From NCBI GenBank assembly GCA_028818705.1, contig JAPPNJ010000021.1, forward strand, positions 1 through 35,203: a DNA stretch of 35,203 bases, written 5' to 3'. This stretch comes from Candidatus Poribacteria bacterium (GTDB lineage: Bacteria > Poribacteria > WGA-4E > WGA-3G). Shown here piece by piece: positions 15,832 through 23,460 of the stretch (its first letter is position 1; each line of letters starts with the position of its first letter). The notes beneath the pieces are model-generated. The model saw only the letters and a list, made by a program, of their open reading frames with translations, ran no database searches and was not told the DNA's origin. A program made the position numbers and the translations under genes.

Positions 15832-15845
15832 ATTAAGCACTTTGC

Positions 15846-16511
15846 CTATCGGAGGGTAAAACGTTCCGTTAACCAGAGCGCTACGAAAGCGACAACGGTT
15901 GAAATAAACACCAATCGATAAACAGAGGCATCTTCTCCGAGATGGACTGCACTGAAAATCGCTAACGCCATTGTCTGGGTTTTACTGGGAATATTTCCGG
16001 CGACCATAATAGTGGCACCAAACTCACCCAAACTTTTGGAAAAACCGAGAATTGTTCCACCGATAACGCCGCGATAGGCAAGCGGAAGCGTTATCGTCCA
16101 AAACACCTTGACTGGTGATGCGCCAAGCGTGCGTGCCGCATTTTCAAGTTCAAGGGGAACAGACTCCATCCCCGTCACGATACCTCGCACCAGCAGTGGA
16201 AATGAGATAATCGAGACTGCGATGACAACAGCTACTTGGGAAAAAATGATTTCTATACCGAAAGTTCGATAGATAAATCCACCAATAACGCCATGTTTTC
16301 CCAATAGAATAAGGAGCAAATATCCACTTACAATAGGCGGCAGCACCAAGGGACACATCACGAGTGTATTTAGAAGTGCTTTCCCACGGAATGTCCGTTT
16401 TGCGAGGAACCACCCTATCAGCAAACCCGGTGGGAACATTATAACGAGACTGAGCAACGCAACTTTTATAGATAAAGAGAGTGCGGCAACTTCGGCAGGG
16501 GTTATCCTCAT
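15846..16511 (-). CDS. modB: Molybdate ABC transporter permease ModB
   Basis: The 221-residue membrane channel of the molybdate importer. It has about five to six transmembrane helices, starting with ALSLSIKVALLSLVIMFPPG. The cytoplasmic EAA loop that docks onto ModC is ENAARTLGASPVKVFWTITL (about residues 141-160). TILGFSKSLGEFGATIMVAG, just before the last helices, is characteristic of ModB/CysT-type permeases. Length is normal for ModB. Its ATG overlaps the modA stop by 4 nt (ATGA), implying translational coupling. Confidence 0.92.
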   Translation of the reverse strand: MRITPAEVAALSLSIKVALLSLVIMFPPGLLIGWFLAKRTFRGKALLNTLVMCPLVLPPIVSGYLLLILLGKHGVIGGFIYRTFGIEIIFSQVAVVIAVSIISFPLLVRGIVTGMESVPLELENAARTLGASPVKVFWTITLPLAYRGVIGGTILGFSKSLGEFGATIMVAGNIPSKTQTMALAIFSAVHLGEDASVYRLVFISTVVAFVALWLTERFTLR

Positions 16512-17293
16512 TTTAGAGCCAAAACGGTAAATCCATGCTTTTCAAAAATTTCACTTTTGTCGGCAGACTGGAGATAGGTTATAAACCTACGCGCCAACTG
16601 TTTTTGGGGACTATTCTTCATAACGACAGCCGGGTAGATGATCGGTGTATACGCTTCAGGGGGTACCTGATACAGGATCTTTATAGAGTCGCTTACGGTT
16701 GTATCGGTTTTGTAAACAATGGCTATGTCCACGTTCCCAGAACTCACATAAGCGAGTGTAGCACGCACATCTGCGCCGAAGATAAGCTTCGGGTGTATCG
16801 TCTCCCACAATCCAAAGTGCGTCAAAGCTTCTTTTGCGTAAGCACCAGCAGGTACGATGCTTGGATGCCCGATGGCGATTCTCGAAATCTCAGGCGCAGC
16901 AAGGTTAGCAAGCATTTCCACAGAGAGCCTCGCGTCTTCATGAGAAACAACCACTAACCGATTGGTTAGTAAGTTTCGGCGACTCCCAGCTTCAAGCAGT
17001 CCACCAGTTTCAAGGGCAATGACTTGGCGAGGACTCGCCGAGATGAAGACATCCGCTGGCGCGCCCTTCTCCAGTTGGCGTTGTAACGTCGTAGAGGCAG
17101 CGAAATTGTAATAGACTTTAACACCGCTTTCCGTTGTAAATGCTGTACCAATTTCAGCGAGTGCGTCCGTCAAACTGATTGCAGCGAAGACGCTCAATTC
17201 GATCGGCTTCTGCTTATCCGTTGTACACCCAAAAAGTACAGTGAACACTAACACTAAAACAATTGCGGTGAGAAATTTAATACGCCGCTGCAT
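16508..17293 (-). CDS. modA: Molybdate-binding lipoprotein ModA
   Basis: The 261-residue periplasmic-type binding protein that captures molybdate for ModBC. The N-terminus has a lipoprotein signal: a basic start (MQRRIKF), a hydrophobic run and the lipobox LFGC (Cys about 22). Typical ModA stretches are LSVFAAISLTDALAEIGTAF, VYYNFAASTTLQRQLEKGAP, ADVFISAS and the late VVMKNSPQKQLARRFITYL. I chose ATG 17293 because GGAGGAGA lies immediately upstream; the longer frame to 17335 would run over the promoter. First gene of modABC. No modE or Moco riboswitch is seen next to it. Confidence 0.92.
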   Translation of the reverse strand: MQRRIKFLTAIVLVLVFTVLFGCTTDKQKPIELSVFAAISLTDALAEIGTAFTTESGVKVYYNFAASTTLQRQLEKGAPADVFISASPRQVIALETGGLLEAGSRRNLLTNRLVVVSHEDARLSVEMLANLAAPEISRIAIGHPSIVPAGAYAKEALTHFGLWETIHPKLIFGADVRATLAYVSSGNVDIAIVYKTDTTVSDSIKILYQVPPEAYTPIIYPAVVMKNSPQKQLARRFITYLQSADKSEIFEKHGFTVLALK

Positions 17294-17316
17294 TATCTCC
17301 TCCGAGTCCGAAAAAA

Positions 17317-17357
17317 CGCTTGACAATTGTAGCATATTTGTTAAATTATGTCAAGCG
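17317..17357. promoter_or_regulatory. Perfect inverted repeat spanning the modA promoter (possible operator)
   Basis: CGCTTGACA (17317-17325) and TGTCAAGCG (17349-17357) are exact reverse complements separated by 23 nt. One arm overlays the -35 box and the other lies at the predicted start site. It does not resemble the E. coli ModE site. A dimeric repressor is one possibility. Confidence 0.45.
17326..17354 (-). promoter_or_regulatory. Promoter of modABC
   Basis: On the minus strand TTGACA (17349-17354), a 17-nt spacer and TACAAT (17326-17331). A leader of roughly 25 nt precedes the modA ATG. Confidence 0.75.
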
Positions 17358-17416
17358 GTTGGCAGAGAACTGGCAGAGACATTCAAAAGTCGGTTTTTTG
17401 TTGTTTTTCTGGCAGA

Positions 17417-17446
17417 AGTCGCGAGCGAAGCTCGCTCCTACAGAAG
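17417..17446. repeat. Palindromic repeat with TCCTACAG tail (copy 1 of 2)
   Basis: GCGAGC (17421-17426) pairs perfectly with GCTCGC (17430-17435) around a GAA loop, followed by TCCTACAGAAG. AGTC precedes the stem. Confidence 0.75.
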
Positions 17447-17451
17447 ATGAG

Positions 17452-17482
17452 GTCGGGATTTGGAAATCCCTCCTACAGGAGA
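17452..17482. repeat. Palindromic repeat with TCCTACAG tail (copy 2 of 2)
   Basis: GGGATTT (17455-17461) pairs perfectly with AAATCCC (17464-17470), followed by TCCTACAGGAG. It lies 5 nt after copy 1, has the same frame and tail, but a wholly different stem. Confidence 0.75.
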
Positions 17483-17532
17483 ATTGAATGGCTCTGAGAG
17501 AACTGGCAGTTGGCGGTCAGGATAAAGTTTGC

Positions 17533-17561
17533 TTGCAATCGGCTTGGACGTGTGGTATCCT
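17533..17561 (+). promoter_or_regulatory. Promoter of the TIM-barrel isomerase gene
   Basis: TTGCAA (17533-17538), a 17-nt spacer and TATCCT (17556-17561). The start would be about 28 nt before the ATG, leaving room for the GAGGAAG ribosome site. Confidence 0.5.
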
Positions 17562-17595
17562 ATTTTAACAGCAACAGAGGATAGAGGAAGAAATA

Positions 17596-18402
17596 ATGAA
17601 ATTAGGTTTATGCACCATTGCTTTCCAAGAAAAACCGTTGGAAGAGGTTATTGATATTGCTGCGGATTACGGCTTTGACGGCATCGAACTTTGGGGAAAG
17701 CCACCACACCTACCAGCGGAATACGACGAAGCTTATGTCAAAAGCATTAAAGACATGGCACTGCGTAAGGGATTAACGATCTCGGCGTTCGGCTCGTATG
17801 TGGACCCGCTGATGGATCTTCACCAGAAACATCTCGAGGAAGCATTTAAAATTGCGCAGGCATTGGGAACCGATCTCGTGAGAATCTGGTCTGGCGGTGG
17901 TCCTTCAAAATCGATCGCTCCGACTGATAGACGCTTGATTCTTTTCCGATTGGTGAGCATTGCGCAATGGGCGAATTTCCGCAATCTTCGCCTCGGTTTG
18001 GAAATGCATAACAATAATTTCACTGATAGTGTTGCGACGATTTTGGAGACTATTGAAGGGATTAGCCTGCCAGCCTTGAAAACGTATTACCAACCCCTTG
18101 CTCGATCAGATGCAGATGAACCGCATACTGCTGCTGAAAAACTCTCCGAACATATTGTAAATGTCCATGCACAAAACTTTGATGAGACCGGAAAATCGTG
18201 TCCTATTGCAGACGGCGTTGTGGACTATGCCCGAATTGTTGAAATCTTGAGCACCGTTGGATACAACGGATATTTAGAGGTAGAGTTCGTACACGGCGAT
18301 AACAAATTAGAAGCATTACAGCGCGATCGGGACTATCTGGCGAGTTTGATTAATGCGGTAGATGGAGATGTGCTGAAAGATTTAGATATCGCACCCGTAT
18401 GA
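17596..18402 (+). CDS. Sugar phosphate isomerase/epimerase-like TIM-barrel protein
   Basis: A 268-residue AP endonuclease family 2 (xylose isomerase-like) TIM barrel. Members are cytoplasmic metal-dependent sugar or inositol isomerases and epimerases; the substrate is not readable here. Typical strands with metal-ligand positions are GFDGIELWGK (about 26-35), LRLGLEMHNNNF (about 134-146), HIVNVHAQNF and GYLEVEFVHGDN (about 232-243), supplying Glu, His, His and Glu. The ATG at 17596 follows GAGGAAG. It is followed after about 54 nt by an unknown gene in the same direction, then by the cysteine-synthase homologue. Confidence 0.8.
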   Translation: MKLGLCTIAFQEKPLEEVIDIAADYGFDGIELWGKPPHLPAEYDEAYVKSIKDMALRKGLTISAFGSYVDPLMDLHQKHLEEAFKIAQALGTDLVRIWSGGGPSKSIAPTDRRLILFRLVSIAQWANFRNLRLGLEMHNNNFTDSVATILETIEGISLPALKTYYQPLARSDADEPHTAAEKLSEHIVNVHAQNFDETGKSCPIADGVVDYARIVEILSTVGYNGYLEVEFVHGDNKLEALQRDRDYLASLINAVDGDVLKDLDIAPV

Positions 18403-18456
18403 AATAGGCATAAACTTATCAGAAAAAGCGTCTTCCAGACCCATTTGGAAAGCACC

Positions 18457-19083
18457 ATGCGCCTGGAAATAGGTATCATTAGATTGGTGGAGGAAGTCAT
18501 TGGAATACCCGCAGAACGCCGTGCCCAATTTGACTGGCTCCGTAACAAACCGCGCTGTGAAGACTTTGGTGAACATTACGATACGGTGATTGCACTCTAC
18601 ACTGCCTTAGAAGGAGATTGGGAAGGCACAACAGCGAAAGCCGATGGGTATCTGACTCCGGATGCTTATTTTCCGGAGCCGTATCATTTCATCTTCGAGT
18701 TCGATGAGCTGCAGCATTTCACGGCGTTTCGGGAGCGAACATTCCAGTTTTACCCAGCAAATATTGAGGTTGGTTATGCGCCAGAGCAATATCGTCAGTT
18801 TTGCCAACAATATCACACGGCAGCACTCGCAAAAGGACCGGATCGGTTTCGCAGACAGACTGCAGACTTCCCGTATACAAACGGACGCGCAGCACAACGG
18901 GCTTTCTTTGATACTTTTAGGGACTGGCTACCACCGTTGCACGGGCTTAATCCGACATTGAGATTAGCTGAATTCGAGGTTGCGCCTATTCTCAATGGAG
19001 AACTAACAGACACCGCAGCGAAGGCTTACATGCAACGCTTACTTCACCAACGACTCACAAAACATTCAAGGATTAAGACATAA
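18457..19083 (+). CDS. Uncharacterised protein with a possible nuclease-like motif
   Basis: I do not recognise the family of this 208-residue soluble protein. It has no signal peptide or membrane segment. The striking part is residues 74-92 (HFIFEFDELQHFTAFRERT): an acidic strand E-x-D-E followed by QHF. This resembles the D/E...QHF stretch of some small PD-(D/E)XK nucleases, such as very-short-patch-repair-like proteins. The preceding DGYLTPDAYFPEP could supply an upstream Asp. This is only a motif resemblance. I chose ATG 18457 (GGAA 6 nt upstream) over the TTG at 18445. The cysteine-synthase homologue follows in the same direction with a 27-nt gap. Confidence 0.65.
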   Translation: MRLEIGIIRLVEEVIGIPAERRAQFDWLRNKPRCEDFGEHYDTVIALYTALEGDWEGTTAKADGYLTPDAYFPEPYHFIFEFDELQHFTAFRERTFQFYPANIEVGYAPEQYRQFCQQYHTAALAKGPDRFRRQTADFPYTNGRAAQRAFFDTFRDWLPPLHGLNPTLRLAEFEVAPILNGELTDTAAKAYMQRLLHQRLTKHSRIKT

Positions 19084-19110
19084 CACAAAAGGTAGGATAG
19101 ATAACGCTAC

Positions 19111-20040
19111 ATGAGCCAGCGAAAGCCTGAAAAGGTGAATCTTTCAGAATATCCACTGCTCCAAATAATAGGACAGACACCGCTCGCGAAAATAGATCTC
19201 TTTGCCGATGAGCTGCCGAACGTTGAGATCTACGCAAAGATAGAAACCTATAACCCAGGCGGCTCGATCAAAGACCGTCCCGTCTTGCGAATGCTGACTG
19301 AGGCAATTGCGTCTGGAGAGCTGACCCGGGAGAAGGTCATCCTCGACTCAAGTTCGGGTAATGCCGGGATCGCTTATGCCATGATAGGCGCAGCACTCGG
19401 CTATAAAGTTGAGCTCGTCATTCCAGATAACGCCAGCGAAGAACGGAAAAAGCGTATTCAGTCACATGGTGCGAAAATTATCTATACCGATGCTATTCTC
19501 GGCTACGATGAGGCGTTGCGAGAGGTTGATCGACGTTATGAAGCGCACCCTGAGCAGTATTTTTTCAAGTCGCAATATGAGAATGAAAATAATTGGCGGG
19601 CGCATTACGAAACCACAGGCGTTGAAATCTGGAACCAAACAGGCGGTAAAATCACACATTTTGTCGCCGGTGTCGGAACCGGTGGGACGATTACAGGCAT
19701 CGGTAAGCGGTTGAAAAACTATAATCCAGATATTCAGGTCTGCTCAATTGCGCCTGAAGCCTTTCCGGGGATTGAAGGACTCAAACCGCTGGGGCACCCG
19801 GACGACATCGTACCAGCAATCCTTGATGAATCCGTAATTGATTGTCGAATCCCGGCTACGATTGAAAATGCGCACGAAATGTGTAGCCGACTTGCGCGCC
19901 GTGGTTGGTTCGTTGGACAATCTTCGGGCGGTTATCTTTACGGGGCATACAAGGTCGCCCAACAGATTCAGGAAGGCATTATTGTCACAGTCTTTAATGA
20001 CCTTGGCGAACGTTACTTTAGCACACGACTATGGGATTAA
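19111..20040 (+). CDS. Cysteine synthase family PLP enzyme
   Basis: A 309-residue fold-type II pyridoxal-phosphate enzyme related to O-acetylserine and O-phosphoserine sulfhydrylases and cystathionine beta-synthase. The PLP lysine is K54 in NPGGSIKDRP. The substrate-binding loop is SSSGNAG (80-86), with Ala where most cysteine synthases have Thr. The phosphate-binding glycine loop is GVGTGGT (187-193), and the cofactor-ring Ser is in QSSGG (270-274). It would make cysteine from an activated serine and sulfide; which activated serine it uses is not certain. The downstream DUF1015 gene (173 nt away) may be related. The ribosome site is weak (AGGTAGGA about 14 nt upstream). Confidence 0.85.
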   Translation: MSQRKPEKVNLSEYPLLQIIGQTPLAKIDLFADELPNVEIYAKIETYNPGGSIKDRPVLRMLTEAIASGELTREKVILDSSSGNAGIAYAMIGAALGYKVELVIPDNASEERKKRIQSHGAKIIYTDAILGYDEALREVDRRYEAHPEQYFFKSQYENENNWRAHYETTGVEIWNQTGGKITHFVAGVGTGGTITGIGKRLKNYNPDIQVCSIAPEAFPGIEGLKPLGHPDDIVPAILDESVIDCRIPATIENAHEMCSRLARRGWFVGQSSGGYLYGAYKVAQQIQEGIIVTVFNDLGERYFSTRLWD

Positions 20041-20106
20041 TTTTTAAATAATTCGCAAGGCGTCCAATGATGCAATAAGTTCCATAACGATTTTTGATTA
20101 TCCACT

Positions 20107-20127
20107 GCCTGCGCCGTTGTTGCAGGC
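20107..20127. repeat. Small hairpin between the cysteine-synthase homologue and DUF1015
   Basis: GCCTGC (20107-20112) pairs with GCAGGC (20122-20127) across a 9-nt loop. No T-run follows, so it is not a classical terminator. Confidence 0.4.
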
Positions 20128-20212
20128 TGCCATCACTTTCCAACTGGTGCTTTGTCAAGAATAGCGCGCTTCCGAAGATCAATTTGAAGAAGCTGCAAGG
20201 AAAATTAAAAAT

Positions 20213-21475
20213 ATGGAAACAACAGTTATTCCGTTTCGCGGTTTACGCTACAATGCGACGCAGGTAGACGGGATCGAGAATGTCATCGCACCGCCGTATG
20301 ATGTCATCAAAACTGAGGAACAACTTGCCTTAGAGGCGCGCCATCCAGCCAATATCATCCGACTCATTTTAAGCCAACCTTGCGAAGACGACACTGCGGA
20401 TACTAATCAGTACACACGAGCCGCGGCACTGATGAATCAGTGGATCTCAGACGACATCTTTGTACGAGATACAACTCCATGTTATTACATCTACGACCAA
20501 TCTTTTACCGCTCCAGACGGAAAGAACTATACACGCCGTGCTTTGATAGCCCTTGTCAAACTTGAACCCTTTGAAAACAAAATCATCCTACCACATGAAA
20601 AGACCCACGCGGGTCCGAAAGCAGACAGACTCAACCTCATGCGTGAATGCCACGCGAACCTCAGCCCGATCTTTCTTCTTTATGCCGATCCGGCAGGCGA
20701 CATCGAACAGATAATGCAAGGTTTCACTGATGCGCGCACACCCGATGTTGACTGCGTGGAGACCTTTGGAAGCACACATCAATTGTGGTGCTTAGATGAC
20801 GTAGAACGCAACTGTGAGATTCAAGCACTTTTCTCATCAAAACCGCTCCTCATCGCTGACGGACATCACCGCTATGAAACGGCACTGGCTTTCAGGCAAG
20901 AAATGGCTGAGAAAGTGTCGAATGCGAAAACGGCAGGCTACGACTATATGATGATGAACCTTGTGCGGATGGAATCACCGGGTTTGGCTGTTTTAGCGAT
21001 TCACCGCCTGTTGCAAAATCTCAGTGCCGACAGAATCTCGCACGCTGTCTCCAAGCTGCCAGAGGTGTTTGAGGTGCACGAAATCGCCACGCAAGCAAAT
21101 CTTATGGCGAAACTGGATGCAGTGAACGGGAAGTCCGCGGCGATCGGTATGTATACGACGGATGATCGTTATCGGCTATTGATACCGCATTCGACTACCG
21201 CTGGACTTCTGGATGTAACACTCGTTCAAGAGACGGTTATCAAAGAGTTGTTTCAGATCGAAACGATGGCGGAACATATTAGCTACACGGCTTATGCGGA
21301 CGACGCCGTTGCGCACGTGAAAGGTGGTTCGGACCGCGTGGCGATTTTTATGAACCCGACACCGGTTGAGCAGGTATTGGAGGTGGCGATGGCGGGTTTG
21401 ACGATGCCACAGAAATCCACTTATTTCTACCCGAAAATGGCAACCGGGTTCGTTTTAAACTTGTTGAACCGATAA
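20213..21475 (+). CDS. DUF1015 family protein (possible free serine kinase)
   Basis: A 420-residue soluble protein of the DUF1015/COG4198 family. Hallmarks are VIAPPYDVI (about 24-32), ILPHEKTHAGPKADRLNLMR (125-144) and DGHHRYETAL (216-225). The last motif is like the G-x-(H/R)-R signature of the ParB/Srx fold, to which the archaeal free serine kinase SerK belongs. If that link holds, the protein would make O-phosphoserine from serine, and the upstream cysteine-synthase homologue could turn it into cysteine. This role is an inference; the family assignment is firm. It starts after AAGGAAA. The hydrolase follows with a 30-nt gap. Confidence 0.85.
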   Translation: METTVIPFRGLRYNATQVDGIENVIAPPYDVIKTEEQLALEARHPANIIRLILSQPCEDDTADTNQYTRAAALMNQWISDDIFVRDTTPCYYIYDQSFTAPDGKNYTRRALIALVKLEPFENKIILPHEKTHAGPKADRLNLMRECHANLSPIFLLYADPAGDIEQIMQGFTDARTPDVDCVETFGSTHQLWCLDDVERNCEIQALFSSKPLLIADGHHRYETALAFRQEMAEKVSNAKTAGYDYMMMNLVRMESPGLAVLAIHRLLQNLSADRISHAVSKLPEVFEVHEIATQANLMAKLDAVNGKSAAIGMYTTDDRYRLLIPHSTTAGLLDVTLVQETVIKELFQIETMAEHISYTAYADDAVAHVKGGSDRVAIFMNPTPVEQVLEVAMAGLTMPQKSTYFYPKMATGFVLNLLNR

Positions 21476-21505
21476 CCTAAACGCTCTAACTTCTGGAGGC
21501 ACACG

Positions 21506-22546
21506 ATGCATCATGAACAGGAAAGGGACACTTTAGCATTTTCGCACCAGTTATATGCTGATACACCCCGCCAACTTGCGTTTCAGGCAGCGACTGTGGC
21601 TGAAGCAGAAGCGTGGCAGCGAGAACTTCGGGCAAAACTCATCGAACTGGTTGGTGGGTTTCCCCAAGAGTCGTGCGATTTAGAATCGGAAGTTTTGGAA
21701 ACACACGAATTTCCCACGTATTTCCGCGAAACGGTTCAGTTTAAGAGCCGTCCGCACATGGGTATCTTCGGCTATGTCCTTTCTCCGAAGCCTCTTAACG
21801 GTTCTGCTCCTAACCCGGCGATTCTTTGTCTGGCAGGCCACGGACGCGGTGTAGATGACATTGTTGGCATTGAAGAAGATGGCACGATGCGATCAGAATA
21901 TGGTGGTTATCAAAACGATTTCGCACTCCAATGCGTTGCACACGGCTATAGTGTACTTGCCATTGAACAATTTGGATTCGGCCATCGACGAGACCCAGTG
22001 GCTCGCGAACGGGGCGGTGGCAACTCTTCGTGTCAACCGAGTTCAGGTGCTGCCCTCCTACTGGGACAAACGATGGTAGGTTGGCGGGTTTACGATGCCA
22101 TGAGAGCCTTTGATTATTTGGAGACCCGTCCTGAGATTGATATAAATCGTCTCGGTGTGATGGGAATCTCTGGTGGTGGCACAACAACCTTCTTTACCGC
22201 CGCGATTGACACACGTGTTAAGGCGGCTGTTGTGAGTGGCTACTTCAACACATTTCGGGACAGCATCCTGAGCCTAAGCCATTGTATAGACAATTACATA
22301 CCGAATGTGCTACAATATGCAGAAATGTATGATATAGCGGGGTTAATCGCACCGCGTGCGCTATTTGTCGAATCTGGCACCGAGGACACGATTTTTCCGA
22401 TTGAAGCCACTCGCTTTGCAGTTAACGAAGCAAGTGCGATTTTCAAGTGTTTTGATGCCGATGACAAATTAGGACTTGAGGTGTTTGAAGCCGGACACAG
22501 TTTCCACGGCGTTGGTGCATTTGAGTTTCTCAAAGAGGCTCTGTAA
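21506..22546 (+). CDS. Alpha/beta hydrolase (dienelactone hydrolase / acetyl xylan esterase-like)
   Basis: A 346-residue alpha/beta hydrolase without a signal peptide. The nucleophile is S222 in GISGG (220-224, GxSxG), the acid is probably D294 (ESGTEDTIFP) and the base is H331 (FEAGHSFHG). GHGRG (111-115) forms the oxyanion region. The long N-terminal part (1-100) and overall pattern fit the Abhydrolase_7/acetyl xylan esterase-like group, whose natural substrates are mostly unknown esters. The ATG has a perfect TGGAGG upstream. It is followed after 13 nt by the CinA-like gene, so the two are probably co-transcribed. Confidence 0.82.
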   Translation: MHHEQERDTLAFSHQLYADTPRQLAFQAATVAEAEAWQRELRAKLIELVGGFPQESCDLESEVLETHEFPTYFRETVQFKSRPHMGIFGYVLSPKPLNGSAPNPAILCLAGHGRGVDDIVGIEEDGTMRSEYGGYQNDFALQCVAHGYSVLAIEQFGFGHRRDPVARERGGGNSSCQPSSGAALLLGQTMVGWRVYDAMRAFDYLETRPEIDINRLGVMGISGGGTTTFFTAAIDTRVKAAVVSGYFNTFRDSILSLSHCIDNYIPNVLQYAEMYDIAGLIAPRALFVESGTEDTIFPIEATRFAVNEASAIFKCFDADDKLGLEVFEAGHSFHGVGAFEFLKEAL

Positions 22547-22559
22547 GAAGGAGGGGCGT

Positions 22560-23351
22560 GTGGCAATTGAGCTGTTTTCGATCGGTACAGAGTTAGTTCT
22601 TGGACAGATTCAGGACACCAATGCGCATTGGATTGCGCAACAAATTCTTCAGATTGGTGGTGAATTACGGCGAGTTACGATGCTACGTGACAATCGCGAA
22701 GAGATGTCTGAGGCATTGAATTCGGCTGTAGAACGTGAAACATTGCTGATTCTCACAACAGGAGGGCTCGGTCCGACCCCCGACGATATGACAGTCGAGA
22801 TTATCGCCTCACTGACTGGCACCAAACCTGTGGTGAGCGAAGAAACTGTCGCTGAATTTCGGAAACGTCGTGAGATGTCAGAAAACGACCCAATCAGTGA
22901 AGCATTGATGAAAATGGCGATTGTGCCAGAAACCGCTGTTGTATTGCAGAACCCAGCAGGATGGGCACCGTGCATTAGCGTTGCCCACAAAGCGTCAACG
23001 TTCATGATGATGCCTGGTCCGCCCCGCGAGATGAAAGCGGTCTTTGAAACACACATTCAACCGTTGATTGCTGAACGTTACCGTTCAGAGGTTATCACGG
23101 CGAGGGTTCACGTAAGTATGTTTGAAGCGGAAGTTTCACCGCTGATGCAGAAGGTAATGGAACGTCATCCAGATGTTTATCTGAAGGCTTATGTAGCCCT
23201 TCGTAAAGTAGATGGCGACACTATGCCTGTCGATCTGGTTTCAACAAGTACGGACCAAGGGGATGCTGAAACGCAGCTGGCACTTGCCACGGATTATTTC
23301 CGTGAACTCGTTGTTGAAGCCGGGAAACGTTTTAGTATTGAAGATGAATAG
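22560..23351 (+). CDS. CinA N-terminal (MoCF_biosynth) domain protein
   Basis: A 263-residue protein of COG1058, the N-terminal domain of competence/damage-inducible CinA. This domain has a MoaB/Mog-like fold and in full CinA proteins shows ADP-ribose pyrophosphatase activity. The core is visible from ELFSIGTELVLGQIQDTNAH (residues 4-23) through TTGGLGPTPDDMT (62-74) to MMPGPPREM (about 144-152). The C-terminal PncC-type nicotinamide-nucleotide deamidase is absent and no PncC gene follows. It could still be a molybdopterin-type enzyme, given modABC nearby, but the motifs favour CinA. GTG 22560 is chosen because AAGGAGG lies 5-8 nt upstream; the longer frame would overlap the hydrolase gene. 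Confidence 0.82.
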   Translation: MAIELFSIGTELVLGQIQDTNAHWIAQQILQIGGELRRVTMLRDNREEMSEALNSAVERETLLILTTGGLGPTPDDMTVEIIASLTGTKPVVSEETVAEFRKRREMSENDPISEALMKMAIVPETAVVLQNPAGWAPCISVAHKASTFMMMPGPPREMKAVFETHIQPLIAERYRSEVITARVHVSMFEAEVSPLMQKVMERHPDVYLKAYVALRKVDGDTMPVDLVSTSTDQGDAETQLALATDYFRELVVEAGKRFSIEDE

Positions 23352-23460
23352 TAAGCATAATTTAAGAGTGCGCCGAGGTATAGATGTTCGCTTTATAGCG
23401 TGACACGAGATATTGTAATCTACACGGCTCGCCGAACCCACAAACAAGGAGATCTATATT

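Larger units (their letters stand above)
17294..17595. other. Gene-free stretch between modA and the TIM-barrel gene
   Basis: The two flanking genes are divergent. The stretch contains the modA promoter, two tandem TCCTACAG-family hairpins (17417-17446, 17452-17482), two heptads TGGCAGT and TGGCGGT (17504-17517), and the promoter of the next gene (17533-17561). No coding frame is credible. Confidence 0.6.

Noticed and set aside
17294..17335. Longer start for modA
   Set aside because: It would run through the modA promoter; the ATG at 17293 has a strong ribosome site and a proper lipoprotein signal.
17294..17595. Moco riboswitch upstream of modA
   Set aside because: No recognisable Moco-motif stems; the leader from the predicted start is only about 25 nt.
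20107..20127. Rho-independent terminator after the cysteine-synthase homologue
   Set aside because: The hairpin is short with a large loop and no T-run follows.
22476..22559. Longer start for the CinA-like gene
   Set aside because: It overlaps the end of the hydrolase gene; AAGGAGG precedes GTG 22560.
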